From: Vigna angularis
Taxonomy: Eukaryota; Streptophyta; Magnoliopsida; Fabales; Fabaceae
Assembly (NCBI RefSeq): GCF_016808095.1
Contig: NC_068974.1
Location: forward strand, 10,478,001-10,542,000
Direction: 5' to 3'
Length of the DNA stretch: 64,000 nt
Shown: positions 21,385 through 33,732 of the stretch, piece by piece
Layout of the letters: every line of letters starts with the position of its first letter
How positions within the stretch are numbered: the first letter of the stretch is position 1
Position numbers and translations under genes: made by a program
Notes under the pieces: model-generated
The model's database searches: none
Seen by the model: only the letters and a program-made list of their open reading frames with translations
Told to the model about the DNA's origin: nothing

Positions 21385-22532
21385 GTAACCACACACAGTA
21401 GTAACCACACACAAAACTGCACCCGCCTTCCAACCACAAAGCGAGAGAATAAGAAAGGGTCAAGCTGGAGGATGGAGCCGAGTACGGACACATAGAAAAC
21501 AACGAACTTTTAAGATGGAGGAGAGAGCCAGGACAGAGACACAGACGAGAACAAACGTTTAAGATGGAGGAGAGAGGAGAAGAAGGAATGGTGCGAACGT
21601 TACACCAAAATTAAACCACCAAACGCATTTCTCAAAATTTACAAATCTTCTTCCAAAAATACCCCTCCGCCTCATACCCTCTTCCTCATTTTCTTTCACT
21701 TTAGTCAGCTAATAGGAAGACGACACCTGGCGTTGTTAGATTGTTGTCAAAATTCCGTTGTCAAGATAACATTTTCCTATATTTTATAAGTATAACATAT
21801 CTTTAACCTAGGTGGCCAGCCTGTCCAGATCGAGGTCAGTGAAGGGAGATGTTCAGTCCTTGAGTCACGTCACCTATGCGATTAGGTAAGGTTTCGTGCG
21901 TATCACACTGTTCACTCTAAATTATTTAAAAAAAAACTTAAATTTTTTCTTAAAATGTTAGGGCGTTTTTTTTTTAAACTGTTAGAAATTGTTTTAAAAA
22001 GAAAAATAATAAAGTAACTAGGGTTGTAGTCTTAAACCGCCGGAAATTTTTCAGGGTTAAAAATAGTTTGAAAACAACCTCTCCTAAAATGTATTATTTT
22101 TATAATGTATGACACTCTACATATTTCAGTAAAATGCAAACCGGTATCTCTCTCAACTTATTCTTAGACTTGATATTGTAATTATTAGTTAATTATATAT
22201 TATTGTGATACACAAATATTTTGTATATTATTTAACAATTGATATAAACACTAACTTATAATATTTTTCTATTTTAATCCAAAAAGTATCTTTTCAGAAC
22301 AAAATATTTTTAAAATATATATAATATCTCTTGATAAAAAAGTATATAATATCTCATTTAATGACGGTATAATATCAACATTTTTTCAAAATTTAATAAA
22401 TTTTATAAAAGTTATCCTAATCGTTTGCAATTTAATAAATTTTAGATAAGACTCTGATTTAGAGTGATGAAACGAATTTGCACTAAAACTTAACTTTAGA
22501 ATCTTATGTGAAATGGATGTAGCAAACGTACT
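21385..22532. other. No gene identified
   Basis: The left part may be the 5' end of the C48-like transposon gene. The rest is very AT-rich (especially 22180-22440) without long frames. Confidence 0.5.
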
Positions 22533-22975
22533 TGTTACCAATAAGGAGTATTAGTATCTTGAAGCTACATCTTGAAGCTACTGAAGTTTTGATGATGTTA
22601 CAAGATGAAGAATTGAAGACTTTTGTTGTATTTATATTAAAAGCATTTTGTAGAAGAAATTGTATAGGAATAATTTAATGATGTAAGAACACTTAGAAGT
22701 TTTTCCTATTTAGAGAGTTTTTGCATAGATAATCGATTATTTGGTTTAACAATCGATTATCACGACCCTGTTTGAAAAGAGTTGCTCGCGCAAATAATTG
22801 ATTATTGCTTAGAATATTCGATTATCTTTGTCTGATTCAATGTTGCCAAGTCGCGTAAATAATCGATTATTCCTCAAGATAATCGATTATCACTTTTTGA
22901 AAACCCCATAACAGACATAAATAATTGATTATCACTTGATATAATCGATTATCAATGGTAGTAGGGAGATGTCTT

Positions 22976-24754
22976 TGTTAGCAAAATGATGAAGATGAAA
23001 TTTTGATGATGTCCAAATTAAGTCAAGAGAAATAAAGATTCAAGAAGATGTTGTTAAGACTTGTATTGCTATTAAAAGCTTTTGTAGTAATTGTAGTTTA
23101 ATGTTTAGGACTTATATTTGTAATAGGTTTTGATTCTTGTACTTTCATACTTTGTATTTGTTGTTCAGAATAAAAAACACACGGTTTTAATCGAATAAAT
23201 CAAGTATTAATCGATTAAAACGTTGCAGTTGCTGAAAACACAACTGGCATGGAAATAATCGATTAATACCTATTTTAATCGATTAATCCTTAAAAAAATC
23301 GATTAAAGGTGACCGTTGGAGTTTTCTAACTTTTGAAAACTAGTCGTTGTACTCATTTTAATCGATTAACACTTGTATTAATCGGTTAAAAGTGTTAAAT
23401 GGCTAGAAACGAAGAACGGAAGAGTATTTGCGTGAGTCTATAAATAGGCTCTCATTTTCCATCAACAACAACTCCTCCCTTTTGCTCTAGTACTCAGAAA
23501 TCATTGAGACTTGTGTGTTCTTGTTCGGCTTGTGAAATTCGTGTCTATGGAGGTAGTGGAGTGCTGCTACCTTGATAGAGGAAATAGTTGATTCATCCTT
23601 GGTGTGTCTAAGGTGGTTCAGAAGAGGAAGTTCATCCTTCGTGAAGTATTCGGAGGAGGTGTTCGTCCTTTGTGAAGACTCAAAGGAGGTGCAGGTTCAT
23701 CTCTTGTGGTATCAAGATAGGTGGTTTCTAAACTTTTACAAATTGTTTCTTTGTGATTGTAATTTGATTGTTTTGTGAGTAGTAAATTGTTTATCTTGTT
23801 TTGAGATAAGCGACTGGACGTAGGATTGGTAAGATCCGAACCAGGATAAAATCCTCTGTGCAAATTTGATATGATCATACATGGGGCAACAATGAAGAGC
23901 TTTCAAAGTGACAACAAGCATAAGAAAGAGTAGAATAGGTTTCCTTTGGGCGTGTATTTGCCTTTTGATTTCTTTCTCTTAGTTCTTGTGAATAATTGCT
24001 TATAAACTCTTCTTTCTCTTTAAGAGCAAGCAATGTGGGACTATCCATGGCTTGATCTTAAAAAGAAGAGAAGAGAAAGTGAGCATTCTAGGTGTGTAGG
24101 AGTTAGTAGCATAGGTAGTTTTCATATTTTGAACTATAGGAGAACTAGTTGCCTTATAAACCCTTTGGAGTGGAGAGAATTGAGCAATGTGTGACTCAAA
24201 AGTCCCTAGAAGACCAGCAGCAGCTGCTAGACGGACTACACCCTCAAAAGTCCCACATCTCCTAGATCTTGCATCTTAGCTCACTCCAAAGGTTATATAA
24301 GAAGGCTTAGGGGTCTCCTTTTTGTACACCTTACCTTGATTCAATGAATTTGAGTTGATTTGCACCTTTGCAATCCTCTTTGAGATAGAATTTTGTCTCT
24401 AAAGTCCCAAATTTGGGCAGACCTTATCTTGTTCAAGCAAGTGGCGGTCCTCCTCTTGATGCTTATCTTGGAAGCTTGTTCAAGTGGCGCATCTTCAATT
24501 CCTAAGTTTCCTTTTCCTTAATCTCTTCCATTTTTAATTTCTTTCCCATTCTCTTAAATGTCATTTAGTATATTCTCTCTAGGTATGCACTTCCCCATCA
24601 TGTGGTATATTTCTCTGAACCTTACTCTCTTTATTTGTTTTTATTATTTGCTTGGTAAGTCTAATTGAGTAGAAATTAAAAGGCACACGTTCGTATTAAA
24701 AACCCTCTTGGTTTTTTATTCCATGCTAACCATTCCGATGCAGTCGATGTGACA
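22976..24754 (+). repeat. copia-2 5' LTR with 741-bp insertion
   Basis: It is collinear with the 3' LTR (27409-28449) except for 23868-24608. It holds several aatcgattaa motifs (23190-23390). The LTR ends gtgaca just before the PBS. Confidence 0.9.
23868..24608. mobile_element. Insertion of unknown class inside copia-2 5' LTR
   Basis: Comparison with the 3' LTR shows the added block exactly, with attt at both junctions (23864-23867, 24609-24612). Its ends are loosely inverted (gatatgatcatacatgggg and ccccatcatgtggtat). Inside is an inverted pair (tataaaccctttggagt at about 24155, actccaaaggttatata at about 24283). No coding capacity. A non-autonomous DNA element or a TRIM are both possible. 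Confidence 0.7.
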
Positions 24755-24755
24755 A

Positions 24756-24773
24756 TTAGTATCAGAGCTCGAT
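24756..24773 (+). other. copia-2 primer-binding site
   Basis: TTAGTATCAGAGCTCGAT directly follows the LTR end and is one base from the standard copia TTGGTATCAGAGC, complementary to initiator tRNA-Met. Confidence 0.85.
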
Positions 24774-24827
24774 TTGATAGTTATTCAAATAGCAAGATCA
24801 TATTAAACTTTTGTAGAGGGTGCTTCT

Positions 24828-26441
24828 ATAAATAGACCGCCCCTATTCATAGGTGAAAATTATGCATTCTGGAAGGTAAGAATTCAAATATTTATTGAGT
24901 CTATTGATTGTGATATTTGGGAAGTTGTTGCATTTGGTCCTTCTCTTCCTACTGACAATATGTAGGAACCAAAGCCCTGTGTTCAGTGGACTGCTGAAGA
25001 AAAGAAAAGGTTTCAAAATGATGTGAAAGCTCAAAACATTATTTCATCTGCTTTTACTGTTGACGAGTTTTACAGGATCTCTGTTTGTAAGACCGCTCAA
25101 GAGATGTGGGAAGTGCTGAGAGTGACCCACAAAGGTACAAATGACGTAAAGAGAGCGAGAAAGAATACTTTAATCCAAGAATACGAAATGTTTAGGATGA
25201 AGCAAGGAGAAACAATCTCAGACGTTCAGAAAGGTTTCACCAACATCGTTAACCATCTCATTGGACTAGGTAAGTCTTTCGAAAATGATGAGCTTAGCAT
25301 AAAAGTATTGAAATCTTTAGACAGGTCATGGCAACCAAAAGTGACTACAATTTCCGAGTCACAAAATCTCAATACAATGACTATAGCAGCATTATTTAGG
25401 AAATTGAGAGAGCATGAACTTGACCTCGTAAGACTAGATGAAGAAGAAGCAAAAGCAAAATCTAAGAAAAAGAGTCTAGCCTTAAAATCTGAGGTAGAAA
25501 GGAGCAAGAGCAAAATAGAAGATGAGGACTCAGAAGATGAAGAAAATTTGAGACTCATGATAAAAAGGCTCGACAGGTTCATGAAATCAAAAGACAAAGG
25601 AAGAGTCAAATACGAAAAGAGAGAAAATCAAGGATCTTCCTCAAACTATAGATGCTATGGTTGCGGAGAAAGGGGACATTTAAAAGTTGACTGCCCAAAT
25701 CAAAAGAAGCATGAAGAAATAAAAGAAAAGAAGTTCTTCAAGAAAAAGAAAGCCTACATCGCATGGGACGATGACAACAAAACAATTTCCAACTTGAGCA
25801 AATCTGATGAAGAAGCAAACATTTGTTTGATGGCAGACGACGACGCTAGAAGCCAAGTACGTACATTTAGCGATTCTGATAATTATAGTCAAATTCGTGA
25901 AGATGAATTGCATGAAACTTATACTACTTTAATAGTAGAATCAGAAAAATTAGATAAAGCTCATAAGAAACTAAAAAAGAATTTCAAAGAATTAAAATTG
26001 AATTTTGAAAATATTCTTGAAGAAAATAAAAATTTTGAAAATATTTCTGAAGAAAATAAAAATTTAAAATTAGACTTTGAAAATATTCTTGAAGAGAATA
26101 AAAATTTGAAAAATAAAATTTTATTTTATGAAAAGGGTAAATTTACTAGTAGTGATGAATGTGCATCTTGTGAAAATTTTAAGAAATTACTAGATGAAAC
26201 AACCTTAGGGGAATGTAATAAAAATAATGAAAATAAGGTTGTTAAAAATAAGTATGTTCCTAAAATTAAAAATAAACATAATAATAGAACCCGTAGAACG
26301 TGGCTAGAAAAAGGAACAACTTATAGGAACATAAACGTTGTATCATGCTTTTATTGTATGCAAAAGGGTCATACTTCAAATAAATGTAAAATTAAGCATT
26401 ATGGTGTTCCAAGTGGTAGATATGTTTGGGTTGTAAAATGA
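24828..26441 (+). pseudogene. copia-2 gag (one in-frame stop)
   Basis: A gag frame runs from about 24828 (FIGENYAFWKVRIQ) to 26441, broken only by a TAG at 24963-24965; the part after it (25023-26441) is 472 residues. It shows the copia gag segment (AQEMWEVLRVTH, QEYEMFRM, LKSLDRSW), an RRx-poor basic linker, a CCHC zinc knuckle CYGCGERGHLKVDC, and a long coiled-coil. Within the coiled-coil an ENKNLK/ENILEE unit is repeated about four times near residues 330-370. A second CCHC knuckle (CFYCMQKGHTSNKC) is near the C-terminus. It would build the virus-like particle and bind RNA. It is the best-preserved protein of the window. Confidence 0.9.
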
Positions 26442-26519
26442 TATCTTTTTTCTAAATCTAACCCAAAGGACCCATACAAGTAATTGGGTACCTATTGTTT
26501 AATATTTAAGATTTTTTTT

Positions 26520-26882
26520 AAACAAAATTTAAGAAAATTTTATTCCAAGGCCGATGAAACTATTTTTTGGATATTTTCTAACATACAAAGCATATATTGT
26601 TTTCAATCGGAAAACATTTGAAATAGAAGAATTTGTGCATGTTGTCTTTGATAAAATTGTAGACCTTGAGACAAAACCTCTTGATTCAGTTGAATCAGAT
26701 GCAGGTAATGATGAAGACTTGTAGAAGACAACAAATTAAGCGAAGAATGATGACAATCCTCAAGATGAAGATCTAAACAAAATGTGGAAACAAGCCAGAG
26801 GATTATCATTACACAACGAAAATGGAGACATATCTAAAAGGGTAAACATTAGAAGAGATCTAGGAATTTTAGAAATCCCTTA
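26520..26882 (+). pseudogene. copia-2 pol scrap
   Basis: The frame near 26535-26700 reads KFYSKADETIFWIFS and VHVVFDKIV, the piece that follows integrase in copia pol (compare KFDSKADEAIFIGYS in copia-1). After it comes ARGLSLHNENGDIS. Everything between gag and this point, and all of RT/RNase H, is deleted. Confidence 0.75.
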
Positions 26883-26884
26883 GG

Positions 26885-27408
26885 ATTGCATTTTGATCCA
26901 TTTTGTGCATTTTTAAGTGTTTTACGAAAAATAGTGTTTTTAATCGATTAATCTTCAAAATAATTGATTAAAGATAATCGATTAAACCTAGCTTTAATCG
27001 ATTAAATGTGTTCCTATTTCACAATTTTGAAAAACCAGCCATATTTTGTATGCTTTAAAATTCTTATCTTGTATGGTTCAATGTATGTTTAAATAATGAT
27101 TTTTAAGTTCTTTATCCTAGAGTTACATGCTTTAAATCTCTTATTGTGTATGTTTGAATGAATATTTAAAATTGAAATATATTTAGCTCATATGCATACA
27201 TGCTTTTAATAAGGGGGAGTATTATCTTAGAGGGAGAACAATTAAACACAACTTTCTAATTATGATCAAAAAGGGGAACAAAATGTTTAAAGCTTATTTG
27301 TATTTATTCACTAATGCTCTTTTCTTCCATAAGTTGTGTTTTTATCCAGATTATTACTAAAAGCTTTAAATCAAAGGAGTTTTTGATCATCATCAAAAAG
27401 GGGGAGAA
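26885..27408 (+). other. copia-2 3' non-coding region and polypurine tract
   Basis: It has taatcgatta motifs near 26941-27005, aagggggagtat near 27212, and the polypurine tract aaaaagggggagaa (27395-27408) immediately before the 3' LTR. Confidence 0.8.
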
Positions 27409-28449
27409 TGTTAGCAAAATGATGAAGTTGAAGTTTTGATGATGTCCAAATCAAGTCAAGAGAAATCAAGATTCAAGAAGATGTTGTGAAAACTTGTATT
27501 TCTATTAAAAGCTTTTGTAATAATTGTAGTTTAATGTTTAGATTTGTAATAGGTTTTGATTCTTGTACTTTCATACTTTGTATTTGCTATTAAGAATAAA
27601 AAACCCACGGTTTTAATTTATTAAATCAAGTATTAATTGATTAAAACGTTGCAGGTGCTGAAAACTCAACTAACATGGAAATAATCGATTAATACCTATT
27701 TTAATCGATTAGTTAATCGATTAATCCTTAAAATAATCGATTAAAGGTGACCGTTGGAGTTTTCTGACTTTTTAAAACTAGCCCTTATACTCATTTTAAT
27801 CGATTAACACTTGTATTAATCGATTAAAAGCGTTAAATGGCTAGAAAAAAAGAACGAAAGAGTATTTGCGTGAGTCTACAAATAGGCTCTCATTTTCCAT
27901 CAACAACAACTCTTCCCTTGTGCTCTAGTACTCTGAAATCATTGAGACTTGTGTGTTCTTGTTCGGCTTGTGAAACTCGTGTCTTTGGAGCTGGTGAAAT
28001 GCTACTACGGTGACAGAGGAAATAGTCGGTTCATCCTTGGTGTGTCTAAGGAGGTTCGGAAGAGGAAGTTCATCCTTCGTGAAGTATTTAGAGGAGGTGT
28101 TCATCCTTTGTGAAGACTCAAAGGAGGTGCAGGTTCATCTCTTGTGGTATCAAGAGAGGTGGTTTCTAAACTTTTACAAATTGTTTCTTTGTGATTGTAA
28201 TTTGTAATTGTTTTGTGAGTAGTAAATTGTTTACCTTGTTTTGAGATAAGCTATTGGACGTAGGATTGGTAAGATCCGAACTAGGATAAAATCATATGTG
28301 CAAATTTCTCTCAACCTTACTCTCTTTATTTGTCTTTATTATTTGCTTGGTAAGTTTAATTGAGTAGAAATTAAAAGGCACACGTTCGTATTAAAAACCC
28401 TCTTGGTTTGTTATTCCATGCTAACCATTTCGCTGTAGCCGCTCTAATA
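27409..28449 (+). repeat. copia-2 3' LTR
   Basis: 1041 bp, starts TGTTAGCAAAATG. It lacks the insertion found in the 5' LTR. Confidence 0.92.
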
Positions 28450-29318
28450 GTCTTTTCAGTTTCTAACCATGAACCTTAGGCTATAAATAATGTTTTCCAC
28501 AACTCTTAGAAGAAAACTTTTAATTTGAGAGTATTAGAGTTGTGTGCCTAAGGGAAACTCTCTGTGTGTGATAAGAGAACTAAGCCATTTTGAGAATACA
28601 GAAAAGTCTGAGGAACTTCTCAAGTGTTAGTGTGCTCGAATCAAGTCTTGTGAATAAGAGAAGCTTGCGCTTAGTGTGTCTGAGTTCGAAGCGGTTATCT
28701 TCAAGTTGATTGGGCTGAAGTTCTTTCGTTTATTTATCGAAGGAATCTGTTTTCTTTTCTTTGATATTTGCTTATATGATTGTAATCTATAAAACTACAT
28801 TTTAGTGAAAAAGGTTAATCATTGTTTATAGTGATTAACGACTAGACGTAGAATCTTTTGATTCAAACCAGGATAAAACATTTTGTGTGATTTTCTCTAT
28901 CTCTACACTTTTAATTTACCAACTGTTTGATAAAAGTCCTTAAAGAAAATCACAATTTTTTACAAAAAAACCAATTTACCCCTCCCCTCTTGGCTTTTGA
29001 CCAATACACGCTTTTTTTAAAACCTTTCAAATGCGCGATACCAGTTGTTACAATAGTGCTTACAGGAGCCACATCATATTGATGGAGATTTCTCCCACAG
29101 ACATGAGATTAAGATTCGTAGACATTTGTTTTATTAAGTTAATATATATTGGAAATTTAATCCATGTTGTCTTCATGCATTGCATCTTTGTTATGATGAT
29201 TGAATTTGGTTTCTTCTGATATGATGCTATTGTAATTAATTTACTTGTAACTCTAACTGTCCTAAATTAAAAAATTTGTTCCATTAATCTTGAGTGTTGG
29301 CTCTTCTTCAGGTATGAG

Positions 29319-29486
29319 ATGGATTTCTTCGTCGTTTTGGAGCGTCTGGTTATTGTGTTTGCTACTGTTGTTGTTGTTGCAAGTCTCGTGTTCGGATTCA
29401 ACATGTGTTACCAAAAGGATGCTATGAAGTGGTTCCAAGTGAAATATGAAAGTGTTATCCTGAACAAGTCAGAGGCAACTTTTTAG
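29319..29486 (+). CDS. Possible 55-residue membrane peptide or last exon (unknown)
   Basis: ATG at 29319 follows a good splice acceptor-like cttcttcag at 29302-29310. The frame MDFFVVLERLVIVFATVVVV... has one hydrophobic segment (residues about 9-29) and then a hydrophilic tail ending KSEATF and TAG. I do not recognise the family. It may be the last exon of a host gene whose other exons are not visible, or chance. It lies between two copies of copia LTR family D. Confidence 0.3.
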   Translation: MDFFVVLERLVIVFATVVVVASLVFGFNMCYQKDAMKWFQVKYESVILNKSEATF

Positions 29487-29594
29487 CGTAACATTATATC
29501 TAACTAATTTACCGGTGGTTGCATTTTTGCATAAATACTTTTTGCCAAGATTAATTAACACATTGTGCATGGAGATTGGAATTAAACTTCTCCA

Positions 29595-30475
29595 TGTTAC
29601 CAATGAGGAGCATTGGTGCGTTGAAGTTAATGATTTTGATGACGCTACAAAGTGAAGAATATGAAGACCCTTGTTGTACTAAGTTTAAAAGCATTTTTGT
29701 ATAACTAAAGCTAGTCAGGACCGAGCAGTTAAGACCGAACGGTAGAATGCATGAACGAGACCAAACGAGGTATGACAATGACCAAACGATCACGAACAAA
29801 TGATCTGAGCAGTTGGAACCGAGCGGTCAAGACACAACTGAGACCACGTGAGTCATGACCGAGACTAAGCAGTTCGTACCGAACGATGAAAAATTGTGAA
29901 GAATCAAGCCGAACACAGTTGAAGACCGAACGGCGTATAGAAGTTTAAAGTTGAATAAGACAGATAAATATAACACATGTACAAGACCGAATGGTGGAAA
30001 GTTGTGAGAAAGAAAAACAAGGAAATCGAACGATAGAAGGTTGTGAGAGCTCAAACCGAACGGTAGAAGGATTTGAAGAACTGAAGTCGACTAGTTTGAA
30101 AAGTCAATATTCAAACCTTCCAAGTCTCGTGGATAATCAATTATCACTTACAATAATCGATTATCATTGGCAGTTGTAATGTGTCGTTTCAGTTTAGACC
30201 AGTAGGCTATATACATTATCTTCCAAACTCTTCAATAGTAACTTTGCTATTTTGAGAATATAGATCAACCTGAGGAAGTTCTCAAGCGCTAGTTTGTGCT
30301 CATTATCAAGTCTTATGAATAGGATAAGCTCGCGCTTTGTGTGTCAAAGGTCGGAGCGATTCTCTTCAAGTTGGCTGAGCAATTTACTTCCGGTTCATTT
30401 GTCAAAGGAAGGTTCTTCCTGTTCTTATTTGTATTTCATCTTCCTGTGAACAATATTTTAGTGAAAAGGTTAAGT
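29595..30475 (+). repeat. Copia LTR family D, second copy, truncated at its 3' end
   Basis: It starts TGTTACCAATGAGGAG, like 22533. Blocks cagtttagaccagtaggctata, gaggaagttctcaag and ttttagtgaaaaggtta match 28455-28815. From 29715 to 30090 it has many gaccgaacgg/gaccgagcag repeats absent from the other copy. It stops inside the region that precedes the LTR end and is joined directly to gag at 30476, so U5, PBS and the gag start are deleted. Confidence 0.75.
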
Positions 30476-30692
30476 GTACAAGAGTACTCAAGGAGAACAA
30501 GAAATGTGGGAGGTCCTTAGAGTCACACATGAGGATACTAATGAAGTGAAACACGCAAGGAAGAACACGCTCATCCAAGAGTATGAGATGTTTAGGATGC
30601 AGCCTGGTGAAACAATTTATGACGTCCAAAAGCGCTTCACTCACATTGTAAACCATTTTAACAGGGTTACGTAAGAATTTTGATATTGATGA
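30476..30692 (+). pseudogene. copia-3 gag, first segment
   Basis: QEMWEVLRVTHEDTNEVKHARKN and IQEYEMFRMQPGETI align with copia-2 gag residues about 26-80. There is a 1-nt frameshift near 30655. The frame is cut at 30692 by a solo LTR and resumes at 32109. Confidence 0.9.
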
Positions 30693-32103
30693 TGTTGAGA
30701 TTGTTGATAGGGGGAGCATTGGTTTAGCTAAACCTACAATCTCATAGCTTCTGGTTTTTTATGATGACAACATTATTAATAACAACAAGTGTTGTTATGT
30801 GTTGTTTATATGTTACATGTTCATAGCTTTCATGTTTATGATTATTTAAGAACTTGTTTGTGTTGATTCTATCATTGCTGCAATTCACTGTGTTTTACAT
30901 GAGATCTTATCTATGAATGCATGACATATGTTTTAGAAAAGGAAAACCACAAGCACTTTTGTTGAACTTATAATATGTGCCAAAACAACAGTTTTAAGTC
31001 GACTTCATTATGAAGTAAGTTGATTAAAACTCGTGGCTTTGCAAAAACTTTTTCAAAGTGTGCTATGAAATTTTTTGAAGAGAAAGTTTTTCAAAACTTT
31101 GTTTAACTGTGTTGTATAGTTGATTACATGCAACCTGCATTTGACTAAGTCTGTTACAGTTTTGATATTATGTTAATGCTTGAATTAAATGTTACAACGG
31201 CTATATTTTTAAATATGTTGACAAAGCATTTATTGTGATTTGACTACATTAATTGTACATTGAATTAACTGCATTGATTGCTACTAACTGCTTTAACTGA
31301 ATTGTGATATTCAATTGCATTAGTAGCTAAGTCGACTTAGGAGCGTCAGCTTTATGGAAAACTATATATTGATACGAATTTGATTTCTACAGAATCTTTT
31401 ATTCTAACGATTTGATTGATTTCTTTCAGATTATTGATCTCTTGTAGACAGTGTGAAAGCTCCAAGAATTCATATAGAAGACCGTGGTGTTCATCTTTGG
31501 TGATTGCTTGACGAGCAAGAATCTGTGTGCTCTTACTGTCTGATCAACCTACACTAGAGGTGTCTATTTCGTGATCAGTTTCTATCAATCTTGTGAAGAT
31601 TAGAGTTGCCCTGTTGTCACTATAGGAAGAGGATGTGTTGCGTTTTGGACTTTGATGAGTTTCTCAAAGGCTTGAAGATGGCAGGAGAGGGGACATCTTG
31701 CTGCTGGTCTTTGTGTGTTGTATGCCTATATTTTTATTAGAGGGTTAGAGAGATGTTTTTATATTTTTGACGTGGATGTCTCTATAAAAGTCTTGTTCTG
31801 AAACCCTTGATCATTATAGGGCATTTGCTTCCTGTGGTAGAAGGACACTGAATGTAGGCTTGGCCGAACCAGTATAAAAACCCAGTGTTTGATTTTGCTA
31901 TCCCTACTCTATTACATTAAGTCAATTTTATTTTCACGCATTCGACTATATTCTGCTGCACTACAAAGTCTTTTTCCTTGCGTTTCAAGAAAGCTTTTAA
32001 AGGCATCTACTTTGAGAAAAAGATTTAAAGAAAACTTTGTTTTTGTATTTCACCAATTCATCCCCCTCTTGGTGTTAAAAACTAAGACATTCTATTTTCA
32101 TGT
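30693..32103 (+). mobile_element. Solo LTR of the copia-1 family, inserted in copia-3 gag
   Basis: It starts TGTTGAGATTGTTGATAG and matches 13565-14966 over its whole length (1411 bp). It is flanked by gatga at 30688-30692 and 32104-32108. Removing the LTR and one gatga restores the gag reading frame, with the DEL motif at the junction. Its 3' terminus (ttcatgt) is mutated from the usual CA. Confidence 0.92.
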
Positions 32104-32514
32104 GATGAATTAAATGTAAAAATTAATAGTGCAAAATGAAAAAAAGAACGCGGGTAATATGTCTTGGTGTTCAGAAAATCGAAGAATATGTAAAGGCGGT
32201 GGCATTAGCAATTTAAACGAATTTATAGGCCTCGGTTCCCCTTGAACCGAGGCATAAAGGTCATATTACCTCGGTTAATGGCCAAACTGAGGCGTAATGT
32301 TCTACTATTTCCCACCTAACTCTAAGTCTTCCACTGACAACTTTTTAAAATTGACCAATAGCATCGGTTCCAATTAGACCTGATAGAGTAGAGCGAAGTT
32401 CGATAGTAGTTGCTAGCACACCCGAGGCAGTAGGTAGATTATAGGCATCGGGTTTAGTAAAGAACCGAGGCAGTATCGGTTTTTATCTTCACCCCACGAA
32501 GGAAATTACCCTAT

Positions 32515-33470
32515 TCTTCATTGTTCTCTTCTTCTTCCTTTGCTCCCGCGAAGTCCTCCAATGCATCCAACCTCTCCTTCAGCACTGTCGCTCCATTATC
32601 GCCATCACTACACGGTCACCGCTTTGTTGTCGCCTCTACAGTGTTGTCACGTTGCTTCTTCTTGCGATGTTCTTCTTCCACATTGTTGGTTCCATATCGT
32701 TGTTGTTGTCTCTACACTTCAATCTCGCTCCTTGGGCTGCCTGCTCTAAGATCTGTCTCGCCACCGCCGGGAGCCATCACCACCTCATCGTGTACGATGG
32801 TTGCGAGTGTGGCTTCCATCTTGCCTACGATTGTGTCGCCTCTAGAGTGAAGAGCAAGCGGTGGCCATTGGGAGTGAAGCAGCTTCTCGATAACAGCTCC
32901 TAGGGTTCTAATCCAGATCCTCATCCCCAATTTTAGTGTTGTTATCCTCTTTCTCAAATCTACATTGCTTCAGCTGTTATCCCATTTCTTTTTCTTTTTT
33001 TTTGTTTCTCAGATCATCTGGTGTTGTTCGTGGACTGCTTGGTGTGGCCAGTGCCAGTGGTGGAGCTGTTGGCCTAGCACCAGGTCCAGCCCGCTCTTGA
33101 GCCCTCAACCCCCATGGACGAAACTACGGTTGGACGATAGCTTCAACGAGAATGCATTACTATTGCCCTTGGCGATTTTCAAAGACTAACCAGCGTGCAG
33201 TTGGGTGAAGAGATTAATTCAGGAGTTGTATGGTGTGGGTGATATGGTTGACTTTCTCGTGGACATGGATTGCGATTGTTTGACGCCGGGTTTTAGCATG
33301 ATTGAAAAGGTGATTTCCTTGTAATGAGAAATGGGGGAGAAGGAAGGAGTTGCCTTGTTTGTGGAAGAGATTTTGAGGCCCGGAATCCCTTATGCTTTGG
33401 AGGACAAAGAAAGGCATAAAGGAGGGCCAACCTTATCTTTCTTGGAAGATGATGGTAAGTAGTTGATATT
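32515..33470 (+). other. Gene-like, GC-richer segment in CACTA-2 (unknown origin)
   Basis: This stands out in base composition from its AT-rich surroundings and has short open pieces. An example is the frame before 33455, VALFVEEILRPGIPYALED..., which ends at a donor-like gatggtaag. I do not recognise the protein. It fits capture of host sequence by a CACTA element, but low-complexity TE DNA is the alternative. Confidence 0.4.
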
Positions 33471-33732
33471 TGATTTTTTTTCACTTTTTTGGATAGTTAA
33501 GTAGCTCTTGTTTGAAACATTGAATATAGTATTAAGTAAAGTCTTAGTTGGACGAGTCATTGTGATGGATACTTATCATTTGGTTCCCTTGACTTAAACG
33601 ATGTTAATTAGCTTGTTATTCACATTTTCTAGTTTGCATCACTCAGTTGTTCTAGTTAGCTGATGGAGATCTTTATGACATTGTTCTTTCCATTTGTGCT
33701 TCACAAAAAGAGGGCAATGCCACAACAAGGCT

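Larger units (their letters stand above)
22976..28449 (+). mobile_element. copia-2: end-complete but internally deleted Ty1/copia element
   Basis: The LTRs start TGTTAGCAAAATGATG (22976 and 27409). A 5-bp duplication gtctt lies at 22971-22975 and 28450-28454. The 3' LTR ends in ATA where the 5' LTR ends in ACA. Between the LTRs there is a PBS, a long gag and only a small piece of pol, so protease, integrase and reverse transcriptase are missing. It would depend on another element. The 5' LTR (1779 bp) is longer than the 3' LTR (1041 bp) because of a separate insertion. Confidence 0.93.
22533..29008 (+). repeat. Copia-type LTR (family D), split by copia-2
   Basis: The left part (22533-22975) starts TGTTACCAAT, as does the copy at 29595. 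It contains repeated aatcgattat motifs. The right part (28455-29008) continues the LTR with a cagtttctaacc...ggctataaata promoter-like region and ends ctcttggcttttgaccaataca. The copy at 29595-30475 has the same order of blocks uninterrupted, which supports this reconstruction. No convincing flanking TSD was found. Confidence 0.75.

Noticed and set aside
22533..29008. Solo LTR with TSD for copia LTR family D
   Set aside because: The five bases before 22533 (gtact) do not recur after the proposed end near 29008, so I call only an LTR, not a verified solo insertion.
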